A DNA stretch of 50,216 nt from Kineosporia mesophila (lineage in GTDB: Bacteria; Actinomycetota; Actinomycetes; Actinomycetales; Kineosporiaceae). Position 1 is the stretch's first letter; every line of letters starts with the position of its first letter. The notes under the pieces are model-generated. The model did not search any database. It was given only the letters and a program-made list of their open reading frames with translations, and was not told the origin of the DNA. Made by a program: the position numbers and the translations under genes. The stretch covers positions 1-50,216 of the forward strand of contig NZ_JAJOMA010000037.1 of the NCBI RefSeq assembly GCF_021129235.1, read 5' to 3'. Positions 1-8,973 of the stretch are shown here, one piece after another.

Positions 1-2364
1 GTCGAGCAGCCCAAGCTGCTGACCCCGCCGATGGCCGTCGCCAACCCGCTGCGCGACCCGGTCTCCCACGCCCAGGAGTGCGGTTTCGACACCCTGGCGT
101 TCGGGGCCGGCCGGCACCCCGACCCGCGCGCCGGAAGCGGCATCCCGTGGCCCCGGTCGGCGGCCCACCCCGCCGGGCCGGAGGACCGCAGAGCCGACGA
201 CGAGGACAGCGACACCGCCGAGTGGGAACTGCCCGCACCGATGGCGATCGACCTGTCCGACGGGCCGAAGCTGATCCGCCACCCCCAGCCGCCGGAACCC
301 TCGAAGGAGCCCTCGAAGGAACCGGCGGAAGACCTGCGGGTGCTCACCCGCACCACGTTCGACCCGGCCCCCGAGCCGGTCGTCCCCCCGGCCGCGGTAC
401 TCCCCACCGAACCCCGCCGGATGCCGGAAGCCCTTCTCACCCTGGTGCTGTCGCTGATCGCCACGGCCACCGCCTGGGCCGTCGCCGCACCACCCCCGGT
501 CTGGCTGACCCTGTCCGTCCTGCCCCTCGCCGGCCTGATGGCCCTGCTGCTGCCGGGTTTCACCGCCGCCCGGCTGCTGCGCGCCACCGCCCTGCTCGGC
601 GCCGCGGCCGCCCTGCCCGTGCTCCAGCCCGCCCTGACCCCGGTGTCGCTGGTGATCGCCCTGACCACCGTGGCCTCCTACCCGCTGCTGGTCGGCCCGG
701 TCGCGGGCTGGACCGTCACCGCGCTCGGCGTGACCGCCCTGAGCGGCGCCCTGACCGGGCGCACCCTGATCGACGGCCCGGCCCGGATCGCGCGCCTGCT
801 GGCGAACCCGCAGGACCATCCCGTCGTCGGCATCCAGATCGCGCTCGGCTCGGGCGTACTCGTCGCCGCGCTGGTCGGGATCACCTCCACCGCGGCCCGC
901 CGCCGCCTGACCCGCGCCGCCAGTGCCGCCCGGGCCGGTGAACGCCAGGCCTGGGCCCGGACCGCCGCACTCGCCGCGTCGTCGTCGCTCGACCCGGCCA
1001 CCGGCCTGCCGAACCGGGACGGCCTGCTGCGGGCGCTGGAACTCTCCCTCGCCCCGCCGGACCGCCGGCCCGTCGGCCTGGTGCTCGCCGAGGTGGACCG
1101 GTTCGACGACCTGGCCGACAGCCTGGGCGCGAGCACGGCCGACGAGCTGGCCGAGCAGGTGGGGGCCCGGATCGCCGGGCACTTCCCGGGCTACCTGGTG
1201 GCCCGGGTGTCCCGGGCGCAGTTCGCCGTGGTGCTCACCGAGAACCTGCTCCCGCCGAACGCCGACACCTGCGCCGACGTGGCCCGTGTGATCAGCCGCC
1301 GGCTGGACGAGCCGGTCCTCGCCGGGGCCCGCGAGTTCAGCCTGACCTGCTCGCTCGGCGGGGCCGTCTCCGGGCCCGACCCGATCACCTCGCCCGGCCC
1401 GATCGCCGCCGGCGGCCTGACCACCACCCCCGGCCTGACCACCGCCGACGACCTGCTGCAGGCCGCCGACGAGGCCGTGCGCACGGCCCGGGGCCGGGGC
1501 CGGGGCCGCTGGGCCATGTTCGACACCGCGCTGCGGGCCCAGAGCCAGGTGCGGGCCGGCCTGGAACAGGAACTGCGGCACGCGGTGCGGATGGGCCTGA
1601 TCGAGATCGACTTCCAGCCCATGCTCGCCCTCGGCAGCGGGGTGGACGACGACGACCGGATCGCCGGGGCCCAGGCCCTGCCGCGCTGGCGGCGGCAGGA
1701 CGGCGTCACCGTGACCGCGTCCACCTTCGTGCCGCTGGCCGACGATCTCGGCCTGGGCGTCACCCTCGGCCTGCAGACCATCAACCGCGCCCTGGCCGCC
1801 CTGGTGATCTGGCGGCACGAGGGCGTCGGCGTCGATCAGATCTGGGTGAACCTCTCCCCCGCCCAGCTCGAGGATCCCGACTTCGCCCACGAGGTCGCGG
1901 CCCAGCTGGCCATCCGCGGCCTGGCCGCGTCGTCACTGGTGCTCCAGGTGAGCGCGGGCGAACTGGTGGAGTCGGAAGCGGCTCTGCGGACCCTGGGCCT
2001 GCTGCGCTCGCTGCGGATCTTCGTGGCACTGGGCGATTTCGGCTGCGGCGGTACCTCGCTGACCATGCTGCGGCGGCTGCCGATCAGCGCGGTGAAGCTG
2101 GACGGCCGGCTGGCCCCGGACCTGAACGAGTTCGGTGAGGGCGACGACGTGCCCCGGGCCGCGGCCCGGCTGTGCCACTCGCTCGGGCTCCAGGTGATCT
2201 GTGAGTCGGTGCAGACCGCGCAGCAGCTGGAGGGTGCGCGGCAGATCGGGGCCGACGCCGTGCAGGGCAGTGCGATCGCGCGGCCGATGTCGGCCCAGGA
2301 CGTGACCAACCTGCTCACCCTGCGCATGCCGCGCGAACTGCGGCTGCGCTCGGAGAAGCAGTAA
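1..2364 (+). CDS. Membrane protein with degenerate GGDEF and EAL domains (5' end possibly outside window)
   Basis: The frame is open to the left edge; the first ATG in the window is at 31, so the true start may lie upstream. Numbering from that ATG, residues 1-130 are a Pro/Glu-rich, probably disordered cytoplasmic tail. About residues 131-290 hold several hydrophobic membrane segments. A GGDEF-like domain spans about 318-500 and an EAL-like domain about 515-765. Family knowledge: GGDEF makes and EAL degrades cyclic di-GMP. Here the GGDEF active-site loop reads VSRAQF (about 392-397), the EAL signature is QAL (548-550), and the usual DDFG motif is GDFG. Both catalytic centres therefore look lost, and a nucleotide-binding or scaffold role is more likely than enzymatic turnover. 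The fold assignment is confident; the role is inference. Confidence 0.85.
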   Translation, partial: VEQPKLLTPPMAVANPLRDPVSHAQECGFDTLAFGAGRHPDPRAGSGIPWPRSAAHPAGPEDRRADDEDSDTAEWELPAPMAIDLSDGPKLIRHPQPPEPSKEPSKEPAEDLRVLTRTTFDPAPEPVVPPAAVLPTEPRRMPEALLTLVLSLIATATAWAVAAPPPVWLTLSVLPLAGLMALLLPGFTAARLLRATALLGAAAALPVLQPALTPVSLVIALTTVASYPLLVGPVAGWTVTALGVTALSGALTGRTLIDGPARIARLLANPQDHPVVGIQIALGSGVLVAALVGITSTAARRRLTRAASAARAGERQAWARTAALAASSSLDPATGLPNRDGLLRALELSLAPPDRRPVGLVLAEVDRFDDLADSLGASTADELAEQVGARIAGHFPGYLVARVSRAQFAVVLTENLLPPNADTCADVARVISRRLDEPVLAGAREFSLTCSLGGAVSGPDPITSPGPIAAGGLTTTPGLTTADDLLQAADEAVRTARGRGRGRWAMFDTALRAQSQVRAGLEQELRHAVRMGLIEIDFQPMLALGSGVDDDDRIAGAQALPRWRRQDGVTVTASTFVPLADDLGLGVTLGLQTINRALAALVIWRHEGVGVDQIWVNLSPAQLEDPDFAHEVAAQLAIRGLAASSLVLQVSAGELVESEAALRTLGLLRSLRIFVALGDFGCGGTSLTMLRRLPISAVKLDGRLAPDLNEFGEGDDVPRAAARLCHSLGLQVICESVQTAQQLEGARQIGADAVQGSAIARPMSAQDVTNLLTLRMPRELRLRSEKQ

Positions 2365-2367
2365 GCG

Positions 2368-2661
2368 TTACTTCTTCTCGCCGTCGTCGGGCTTGGGCCT
2401 GCGCACATCGAGATTGCGCAGGAACTCGGGGTCGTCGTCCGGCCCCACGGTGCGCAACCGGCGCGGCGGCTGATTGCCCGGCGACGACTGGCGCCCGAAG
2501 AGGATCCAGGTCACTCCCCCGAGCAGCGGGATCAGCACGATGAACAGCAACCACAGCGGTTTCGGAAGGGTACGTATCTCGTCGTCGGCGCTCCGCAGGC
2601 AGTCGATGGCGGCGTAGATGGTGACCCCGATCACCGCGAGCACGAAGAGAACTCTGGCCAT
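2368..2661 (-). CDS. PLDc_N-domain small membrane protein
   Basis: This is a 97-residue protein starting at ATG 2661. It has two hydrophobic helices (about residues 3-20 and 36-55) joined by a short charged loop, then a charged Arg/Pro/Asp-rich cytoplasmic tail. The pattern LPKPLWLLFIVLIPLLGGVTW is typical of the phospholipase D N-terminal (PLDc_N) family, which here stands alone without any phospholipase catalytic domain. The stop lies 3 bp from the stop of the GGDEF/EAL gene, so the two converge. It lies beyond the terminator of the cytochrome-c operon and has its own -10 element 6 nt before the ATG. Biochemical function is unknown; such proteins are usually annotated only by this domain. 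Confidence 0.85.
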   Translation of the reverse strand: MARVLFVLAVIGVTIYAAIDCLRSADDEIRTLPKPLWLLFIVLIPLLGGVTWILFGRQSSPGNQPPRRLRTVGPDDDPEFLRNLDVRRPKPDDGEKK

Positions 2662-2667
2662 TGACCA

Positions 2668-2673
2668 ATGGTA
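2668..2673 (-). promoter_or_regulatory. Leaderless -10 element of the PLDc_N gene
   Basis: On the minus strand TACCAT is followed by 6 nt and the ATG at 2661. There is no Shine-Dalgarno sequence, and the spacing puts the transcript start at or next to the start codon. Confidence 0.5.
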
Positions 2674-2705
2674 GGTGTTCGGTCCGCGTCGCGCCGGACC
2701 AGAAA

Positions 2706-2749
2706 ACGACGGAGGACGCCGACCCGCGCGGGTCGGCGTCCTCCGTCGT
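2706..2749 (-). terminator. Strong intrinsic terminator of the cytochrome-c biogenesis operon
   Basis: A perfect 20-bp stem (2706-2725 with 2730-2749) closes on a GCGC tetraloop. Read leftwards it is followed by TTTTCT; read rightwards it is followed by GGTTTT, so it could act in both directions. It begins 13 bp after the ccsB stop. Confidence 0.88.
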
Positions 2750-2762
2750 GGTTTTCGAAGAT

Positions 2763-3767
2763 CTATCCGACGCCGGCGTAGGAGTGCAGACCGGAGAAGA
2801 AGATGTTCACCCCGAACCAGTTGAACATCAGGCAGAAGAACGCCACGCAGGCCAGGTAGGCGGCCCGGCGGCCGTCCCAGCCGCGGGTCGCGCGGGCGTG
2901 CAGGTAGGAGGCGTAGGCGACCCAGATGACGAAGCTCCAGATCTCCTTCGGGTCCCAGTTCCAGTAGCGGCCCCACGACTTCTCCGCCCAGATCGCCCCG
3001 GCGATCAGAGTGAACGTCCAGAGCGGGAAGGCCACGGCGTAGAGCCGGTAGGAGGTGCGGTCCAGCACCCCGGCGCTGGGCAGCTTCTCCATGAACGCGC
3101 CCCGCAACGGCGGCTTCCCGGCCGCGGCCAGCGCCTCCCGGCGGTCCTGCACGAGCTGCAGCACGGTCAGGGAGAAGCCGAGCACGAAGAGCGCGGAGGC
3201 CACGAAGGCGACCGACACGTGCACGACCAGCCAGGTGCTCTGCAGCGCCGGCACCAGCTGGGCGGCGTCGGTGTAGAACACGGCGATGGCCAGGCCCAGC
3301 GTGAGCAGTACCGGGCCGATCACGAACGTGCCGAGGAACCGCAGGTCGGCGCGCCAGAGCGCGATCAGGTAGACGGCGGTCACGACGACCGAGCCACTGA
3401 TCGAGAACTCGTACATGTTGCCCCACGGCACCCGGTCCACCGAGAGACCGCGGCAGACCACGGCACCGATGTGCAGGGCCAGGGCCACCCAGGTCACCAT
3501 CACGGCGATGGCCACGGTCTGGCGCTTCTCGCTCGAGGTGTCACCGGCCGCCAGCGAGGTGCGGGGCAGTTCGGTGCCGCCGGCACCCGGGCCGTTGAGG
3601 GTCAGCACGCTGCCCTCGCCGAACTCCTGCTGCCGCACACCGGGACTGGCCACCCGGCCGCGGCCGGAGAGGTCGATGGCGAAGGCGATCAGCGCGACCG
3701 CGTAGGCCGCCATCGCCGAATAGATCAGGTTGTTGCTCAGATGCGCCAGATTCTCGTTGACGCCCAC
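2763..3767 (-). CDS. ccsB: c-type cytochrome biogenesis protein CcsB (CcsA/ResC family)
   Basis: This is a polytopic membrane protein of 334 residues that, with ResB, forms the system II haem export and cytochrome c synthase complex. The C-terminal half carries the Trp-rich segment and conserved histidines of the family (WGNMYEF near residue 135 and WAEKSWGRYWNWDPKEIWSF near 265). Those histidines bind haem in homologues. The GTG start directly follows the resB stop with no gap, and AAGGAG lies 5 nt before it. It is the last gene of the operon and is followed by the 20-bp terminator. Length and motifs are normal for actinobacterial CcsB. Confidence 0.95.
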   Translation of the reverse strand: MGVNENLAHLSNNLIYSAMAAYAVALIAFAIDLSGRGRVASPGVRQQEFGEGSVLTLNGPGAGGTELPRTSLAAGDTSSEKRQTVAIAVMVTWVALALHIGAVVCRGLSVDRVPWGNMYEFSISGSVVVTAVYLIALWRADLRFLGTFVIGPVLLTLGLAIAVFYTDAAQLVPALQSTWLVVHVSVAFVASALFVLGFSLTVLQLVQDRREALAAAGKPPLRGAFMEKLPSAGVLDRTSYRLYAVAFPLWTFTLIAGAIWAEKSWGRYWNWDPKEIWSFVIWVAYASYLHARATRGWDGRRAAYLACVAFFCLMFNWFGVNIFFSGLHSYAGVG

Positions 3768-5486
3768 TCAGACTCCTTCGCCCGGCGGCTCGTGGCGCCT
3801 CGCCGGCTCATCGTTCGTCCCGCCCGCGGTTTCGGGCGCTTTCTCTTCCACCGAGTCCACCGGGTCAGCCGGGTCGACCCGGTCTGGCACCGCGGCCATC
3901 AGCAGGCTACGCACCTCTTCGGCGAGTTGCGTGTCCTCGGTCCGCGACAGGCCGCCGATCCCGACGGCGGTGATGCCACCCGCCGACGGGGTGACCCGGA
4001 ACCAGACCCGGCGGCGACGGACGAACAGCGAGGCCGTCACGCCGCACAGGGCCGCGAGGGCGAAGACCAGCACGTAGATCTTCGTCGGGTCGTACCGCAC
4101 GTCGAGGGCGACGTACCGGGTGACACCGTCGAAGGTGACGGTGCCGTTGCCCCCGGGCAGTTTCACGCTCTCGCCGACGCCGATGGTCTTGGTGAACTGC
4201 TTGCCGTCGGAGCCCTTGATCGCGGTCAGCCGGCTGGTGTCGAGCACGTAGACCGAGCGTCCGACGCCGTCGTCCAGACCCAGGTCACCCGTGAAGGCGT
4301 AGAGCTGGAGCTTGGGGTTGTCGTCGTCCGGGAACACCGAGATCTCGGCGCCGGTGTCGGGGTCGGTGCTCGCCGTCGGCAGGAACACGGCCATCAGGCC
4401 GAGCTGCTTCGGCTTGGCGTCGGCCGCCTTCACCACCCCGGTGGAGGTGTAGTTCGAGTCGGTCGACAGGAACGGCACCGCTCCGGAGGCGACCACATTG
4501 CCCTCGCCGTCGCGCACGGTGATCTTCGGGGCGTAGCCGTTACCGACCAGGAACACCCGGGAGCCGTTCACGTCGAGCGGGTCATTGACCTTGATCGTGC
4601 GTTCCACCGGTGTGGCGCCGGGCTTCTCGATCACCTCGAGCTTGCCCTCGAAGTCGCGGGCCGCGCCGAACTGATTGCCGGTCGAGACCTTGTCGAAGTC
4701 GGCGTCGAAACTCTTCAGCGTGAACGAGTAGGGCGCCAGGTCGTCGGAGCCCACCGCGCGGCCCCCGGTGAAGGAGTCGTACTGCGGCAGGGTGTTCGAC
4801 CATTTGTCGCCGACCACCACCACGCTCTGGCCGGAGTAGCTGATGAACGAGCCGATCGCCATCGTGGCGAGCAGGCCGAGCAGCGACAGGTGGAAGACCA
4901 GGTTGCCGGTCTCGCTGAGCAGGCCGCGGTCGGCCGAGAGCGTGTCACCGTCGTGCGCGTGCACCCGGTAGCGCTTGCGGCGCAGCGCCTTACGGGCAGC
5001 CGCGAGCACCTCGGCGGACGACGCCGCGGTGTGGGTGGTCGCGTGCACCGGCATGCGTTCCAGCCGGCGCGGGGCGCGGGGCGGCTTCGCCCGCAGGGCC
5101 CGGTACTGCTGCCGGGTGCGCGGCACCACGCAGCCGATCAGCGAGATGAACAGCAGCAGATAGATCGCGGAGAACCAGGGCGAGCCGTAGACGTCGAAGC
5201 CGTCGAGCCGCCGTACCCAGGGCCCCAGGTCGGGGTGGTCCTCGAGGAACGTGCTGACCTTGGACGGGTCGATCCGGGTCTGCGGGATCAGCGAGCCCGG
5301 CACCGCGGCGAAAGCCAGCAGCATCAGCAGGATCAGCGCCGTGCGCATGCTGGTCAGCTGGCGCCACATCCAGCGCAGCCAGCCCAGGGGGCTCAGCTTC
5401 GGCTGGGCCACGTCCCGCTGGGCGTCGAGCCGGGGCATCTTGCCCTTCTGCCCCGGCCTCAGCTCGATCTCGTCGTCGACGCTCAT
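3768..5486 (-). CDS. resB: Cytochrome c biogenesis protein ResB
   Basis: This 572-residue protein is the partner of CcsB in system II cytochrome c maturation and helps pass haem to apocytochromes outside the membrane. An N-terminal membrane region (about residues 40-180, with three helices) precedes a large extracytoplasmic domain (about 250-470). A last transmembrane helix (YVLVFALAALCGVTASLFV, about 470-490) precedes a cytoplasmic tail. The Pro/Glu-rich tail is longer than in many homologues. ATG start; only 1 nt separates it from the ccdA stop, so translation is probably coupled. The order ResA-CcdA-ResB-CcsB is the standard actinobacterial arrangement. Confidence 0.94.
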   Translation of the reverse strand: MSVDDEIELRPGQKGKMPRLDAQRDVAQPKLSPLGWLRWMWRQLTSMRTALILLMLLAFAAVPGSLIPQTRIDPSKVSTFLEDHPDLGPWVRRLDGFDVYGSPWFSAIYLLLFISLIGCVVPRTRQQYRALRAKPPRAPRRLERMPVHATTHTAASSAEVLAAARKALRRKRYRVHAHDGDTLSADRGLLSETGNLVFHLSLLGLLATMAIGSFISYSGQSVVVVGDKWSNTLPQYDSFTGGRAVGSDDLAPYSFTLKSFDADFDKVSTGNQFGAARDFEGKLEVIEKPGATPVERTIKVNDPLDVNGSRVFLVGNGYAPKITVRDGEGNVVASGAVPFLSTDSNYTSTGVVKAADAKPKQLGLMAVFLPTASTDPDTGAEISVFPDDDNPKLQLYAFTGDLGLDDGVGRSVYVLDTSRLTAIKGSDGKQFTKTIGVGESVKLPGGNGTVTFDGVTRYVALDVRYDPTKIYVLVFALAALCGVTASLFVRRRRVWFRVTPSAGGITAVGIGGLSRTEDTQLAEEVRSLLMAAVPDRVDPADPVDSVEEKAPETAGGTNDEPARRHEPPGEGV

Positions 5487-5487
5487 C

Positions 5488-6222
5488 TCAGACCGCCAAT
5501 TCGAAGCCGGCGATGAAGCCCTGGCTGCTGGCGATCAGGTGCGCCCACAGACCGGACACGAGCATCACGCCGATCAGCACGAGCATGGCGCCGCCGAAGC
5601 GGGTGATCGCGACGCGGTGCCGGCGCAGCACGCCGAACGCCGTCATGGCCCGCCGGTAGGCGAGGGCGGCCAGCAGGAACGGCAGGCCCAGGCCCATGCA
5701 GTAGGCGAAGGCCAGCAGCCCGCCGCGCTGCGCGTCGCCGAAACCGCTGGACAGCGAGACGATCGCGGTGAGGGTGGGGCCGATACAGGGGGTCCAGCCG
5801 AGCCCGAAGACCACTCCGAGCAAAGGCGCGCCGATCAGGCCGGCGGCCGGGCGGACGTTCATCCGCTTCTCCCCGGCGAGCTTCGGCACGAAACCGGCGA
5901 AGACCAGGCCGAGCACGATCGTCACCCCGCCGAGCACGCGGGTGATGACGTCGTTGTACTCCATCAGCGAGCGCCCCAGCGCCCCCGCGATCCAGCCCAT
6001 GGTGACGAAGACCGCGGTGAACCCGGCGATGAACAGGCTCACGCCGAGCACCATCCGGCCCCGGCGCTGCTGCTCCAGGTCTTCCCCGGTGAGACCGGTG
6101 ACGTAGCCGAGGTATCCGGGCACGAGCGGGAGGACGCACGGGGAGGCGAACGAGATGAACCCGGCCAGGACGGCGATCGGGATGGCCAGCAGCAGCGGCC
6201 CGCTCAGCACGGTGCCGGTCAC
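5488..6222 (-). CDS. ccdA: Thiol-disulfide interchange membrane protein CcdA
   Basis: This is a 244-residue DsbD-type transmembrane protein that carries electrons from cytoplasmic thioredoxin across the membrane to the extracytoplasmic thioredoxin encoded just upstream. It shows about six hydrophobic helices and two conserved cysteine motifs: SFASPCVLPLVPGYLGY near residues 24-40 and GLGWTPCIGPTL near 140-150. In the family these two cysteines form the redox pair. The GTG start overlaps the preceding stop by four bases (GTGA). The position between the ResA-like and ResB genes supports a role in keeping apocytochrome CXXCH cysteines reduced. Confidence 0.95.
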   Translation of the reverse strand: MTGTVLSGPLLLAIPIAVLAGFISFASPCVLPLVPGYLGYVTGLTGEDLEQQRRGRMVLGVSLFIAGFTAVFVTMGWIAGALGRSLMEYNDVITRVLGGVTIVLGLVFAGFVPKLAGEKRMNVRPAAGLIGAPLLGVVFGLGWTPCIGPTLTAIVSLSSGFGDAQRGGLLAFAYCMGLGLPFLLAALAYRRAMTAFGVLRRHRVAITRFGGAMLVLIGVMLVSGLWAHLIASSQGFIAGFELAV

Positions 6223-6770
6223 GCGGGCGTGTCCTTGGCGATGTCGTTCACGACGTCCGTCAGGGTCACCTTGCTGACCACACCGACGTAGCGGCCGGCG
6301 ATCCGGCCCTTGGCGTCGAGGATCAGGGTGACCGGGATGGTCTGCGAGGTGACCGCCCCGTTCAGGTTCAGCAGCAGATCACCCTCGTCGAACAGGCTCG
6401 GGTAGGTGATGCCGAATTCCTTCTCGTGCGTCTTCGCCCCGGTACGGGTGTCACGGAAGGCGATCCCGACGAAGCTGGTGCTGTCTTCCAGCGCCTGGTA
6501 GGAGTCTTCGAGCGCCGGGGCCTCGGTCCGGCAGGGCCCGCACCACGAGCCCCACACGTTCATCACGAGCGGCTTGCCGCGCAGCGTGGCGATGTTCAGC
6601 TTGTCGCCGTCCACCGTGGTGCCGGACATCTCGATCGGTGACTTGCGGTCGGCGACGGGGATGATCTGGACGGTGTCACTGCTGTTCGAGGAACCGGAGC
6701 AACCCGCCACCGCCAGCACGAGCGCGCCGGCGGCAGCGGTGACGGCCCAGCGCCGCCCTGGAGAAGACAT
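6219..6770 (-). CDS. ResA/TlpA-like lipoprotein thioredoxin
   Basis: This 183-residue membrane-anchored thiol reductase is expected to reduce the haem-binding cysteines of apocytochrome c. The N-terminus is a lipoprotein signal peptide with a lipobox ending in VAGC near residue 24. A thioredoxin fold of the TlpA type follows, with the active site WCGPC (Cys77 and Cys80) and the conserved cis-Pro region QTIPVTLILD. The open frame runs further upstream, but that part lies inside the phosphatase gene. I chose the ATG at 6770 because it puts the signal peptide at the N-terminus. Its stop overlaps the ccdA start. Confidence 0.93.
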   Translation of the reverse strand: MSSPGRRWAVTAAAGALVLAVAGCSGSSNSSDTVQIIPVADRKSPIEMSGTTVDGDKLNIATLRGKPLVMNVWGSWCGPCRTEAPALEDSYQALEDSTSFVGIAFRDTRTGAKTHEKEFGITYPSLFDEGDLLLNLNGAVTSQTIPVTLILDAKGRIAGRYVGVVSKVTLTDVVNDIAKDTPA

Positions 6771-6775
6771 GACAG

Positions 6776-7567
6776 TCAGGCTCCCGCAATTTTCTGTGCG
6801 CCGGGAAGCAGGTCCCGGGAAGGCTCGGTGTAGGCCACCGAGACGATCTTGTCGTCGTGGTAGGTGATCGACGTGACCGAGGCCAGCGAGCACTCCCGCT
6901 TGCGGGGGTCGTGCCACAGACGCCGGTTCTCCGCCTTCAGACGGGCCATCCAGATCGGCAGCTGGTGACTCACCAGCACCGCCTCGTGGCCGACCGCCTT
7001 GTCGCGGGCGTCGGCCGCGCCGGCCAGCATCCGGGTGGCGACCTGCTCGTACGGCTCGCCCCAGCTCGGCCGGAACGGGTTGCGCAGATGCCACCAGTGC
7101 TGCGGGTGCCGCAGCGACCCGTCGCCCACGCCGAACGTCAGACCCTGGAAAACGCTGGTGCCCTCGGTGATCCGCGGGTCGAGACCGACCTCGAGGTGGT
7201 GCGTGGCGGCGACCGGCGCGGCGGTCTGCTGCGCGCGCTCCATCGGCGAGCCGATCACCAGCACCACGTCGCGGGTGCTGAAGAAGCCCGCGGCCCGCTC
7301 GGCCATCCGCTCGCCCAGCTCGGAGAGCCGGAAGCCGGGCAGGCGCCCGTAGAAGATGCCCTGCGGGTTGTAGACCTCACCGTGGCGCAGGAGGTGCACC
7401 ACCGTGCGGTGGTTCGCCTCGTCGCCGGCCGGCTGGTGCACGACCCCGGCGTTCACCTCCGGATCCACGTCGGGCAGGTGGTCCGGCGCCGACGGCACGT
7501 CGGGATGGATCAGCTCGGCATTGGTGGGCGTGGTGGTGCTCTCACCGCTGGGCGGGTTCTCGGTCAC
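6776..7567 (-). CDS. Histidine phosphatase family protein
   Basis: This 263-residue protein has the phosphoglycerate-mutase-like fold. The phosphohistidine motif VVHLLRHGE lies near residue 60, a conserved [10 protein letters not shown] loop near 105, and the second catalytic histidine in [11 protein letters not shown] near 195. A Pro/Thr-rich N-terminus of about 50 residues precedes the domain. It overlaps hemL by four bases (GTGA) and ends 5 bp before the thioredoxin start. The M. tuberculosis cluster I recall (hemL to ccsA) has a phosphatase in the same slot. The substrate is unknown; the position suggests a link to haem or cytochrome metabolism, but that is inference. Confidence 0.9.
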   Translation of the reverse strand: MTENPPSGESTTTPTNAELIHPDVPSAPDHLPDVDPEVNAGVVHQPAGDEANHRTVVHLLRHGEVYNPQGIFYGRLPGFRLSELGERMAERAAGFFSTRDVVLVIGSPMERAQQTAAPVAATHHLEVGLDPRITEGTSVFQGLTFGVGDGSLRHPQHWWHLRNPFRPSWGEPYEQVATRMLAGAADARDKAVGHEAVLVSHQLPIWMARLKAENRRLWHDPRKRECSLASVTSITYHDDKIVSVAYTEPSRDLLPGAQKIAGA

Positions 7568-8901
7568 CGTTCCATACTCCCAGCTTCGGCGGCGGCCCTC
7601 GCGGCCCGGGGAAGAGCGGCCACGACGGCGTCGAGCACGGCGTCGTCGTGCGCGGCGGAGAGGAACCAGGCCTCGAACGCGCTCGGCGGCAGGTACACGC
7701 CCTGGCTCAGCATCGAGTGGAAGAACGCGGCGAACGCCGGCAGGTTCTGCTGACGCGCCTGGTCATAGTTGCTCACCGCGTCCAGATCGGTGAAGAACAC
7801 GCTGAACATCGAGCCGGCGAACTGGATCGCGTGCGGCACGCCCGCGGTGTTCAGGGCGTCGCGCACCTCGCCGGCCAGCCGGGCGGACGCGGACAGCAGA
7901 TGGGCGTAGACGTCGTCCGTGCAGTTGCGCAGGGTGGCGAGCCCGGCCGCGGTGGCGACCGGGTTACCGGAGAGGGTGCCGGCCTGGTAGACCGGGCCGG
8001 ACGGAGCCAGGTGCGCCATCACGTCGGCGCGGCCGCCGAAGGCCGCGGCCGGGAAGCCACCGCCCATCACCTTGCCGAAGGTGAGCAGGTCGGGGGTCGT
8101 GCCCCCGGAGAGCCCGTGCCAGCCCGCCTTCGAGACCCGGAAGCCGGTCATCACCTCGTCGGAGACCAGCAGCGCGCCGTGAAGCCGGGTGAGGTCGCGC
8201 AGGGCGGTCTCGAACTCGGCGGTGGGCGGGACCACGCCCATGTTGCCGGCGGCGGCCTCGGTGATGACGGCGGCGATCTGCGCGCCGTCCACCTCGAAGA
8301 TCTGGGTGAGGGCCTCGACGTCGTTGTACGGCAGGACGATCGTGTCGGCGGCCGCGGCGCCGGTGACACCGGGGGTGTCCGGCAGCGCGAAGGTGGCCAG
8401 GCCCGACCCGGCCGCGGCCAGCAGGCTGTCGACGTGGCCGTGGTAGCAGCCCGCGAACTTGACGATCTTGCTACGGCCGGTGAACCCCCGGGCCAGGCGG
8501 ATGGCACTCATCGTCGCCTCGGTGCCGCTGGAGACCAGGCGTACCTGCTCGACCGGCTCGACCCGGGAGACGATCTCCTCGGCCAGGGCGACCTCGCCCG
8601 GCGTCGGTGTGCCGAACGAGAACCCGTTCGCGGCAGCCGCGGACACCGCGTCGACCACTGCCGGGTGCCGGTGCCCGAGGATCATCGGGCCCCAGGAGCA
8701 GACCAGGTCGACGTAACGTCGCCCGTCGGCGTCGAAGAGATACGCTCCCTCGCCCCGGACCATGAACCGCGGTGTGCCCCCGACGGCGCGGAAGGCGCGC
8801 ACCGGAGAATTGACACCACCGGGTGTCACGGCAGAGGCGCGTTCGAAAAGCGCCTGCGAGGTGGGAGCGTCGGCCGGGTAGTCCCCACTGACGTCTGTCA
8901 C
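7564..8901 (-). CDS. hemL: Glutamate-1-semialdehyde 2,1-aminomutase
   Basis: This PLP-dependent enzyme converts glutamate-1-semialdehyde to 5-aminolevulinate, the second step of the C5 haem pathway. It has 445 residues, normal for the family. The motif [11 protein letters not shown] near residue 30 is a family hallmark. The PLP lysine lies in TFGKVMGGG (Lys277). The GTG at 8901 has GACACT 6 nt upstream, a near match to the leaderless -10 pattern seen elsewhere in this window. It heads the block that continues into cytochrome c maturation, so precursor supply and haem use are linked. Confidence 0.96.
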   Translation of the reverse strand: MTDVSGDYPADAPTSQALFERASAVTPGGVNSPVRAFRAVGGTPRFMVRGEGAYLFDADGRRYVDLVCSWGPMILGHRHPAVVDAVSAAAANGFSFGTPTPGEVALAEEIVSRVEPVEQVRLVSSGTEATMSAIRLARGFTGRSKIVKFAGCYHGHVDSLLAAAGSGLATFALPDTPGVTGAAAADTIVLPYNDVEALTQIFEVDGAQIAAVITEAAAGNMGVVPPTAEFETALRDLTRLHGALLVSDEVMTGFRVSKAGWHGLSGGTTPDLLTFGKVMGGGFPAAAFGGRADVMAHLAPSGPVYQAGTLSGNPVATAAGLATLRNCTDDVYAHLLSASARLAGEVRDALNTAGVPHAIQFAGSMFSVFFTDLDAVSNYDQARQQNLPAFAAFFHSMLSQGVYLPPSAFEAWFLSAAHDDAVLDAVVAALPRAARAAAEAGSMER

Positions 8902-8973
8902 CCCGGCAGTGTCCCAGCTCCGGCCCCGGGACCCGCTATCGGGGGTCCGGGGGCCCGTTGATCTTGGCGCTGG

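Noticed and set aside
2661-5516. 951-residue open frame on the plus strand
   Set aside because: It runs antisense to ccsB and resB, is rich in His/Gln/Arg and has no family features; it is a product of high GC third positions.
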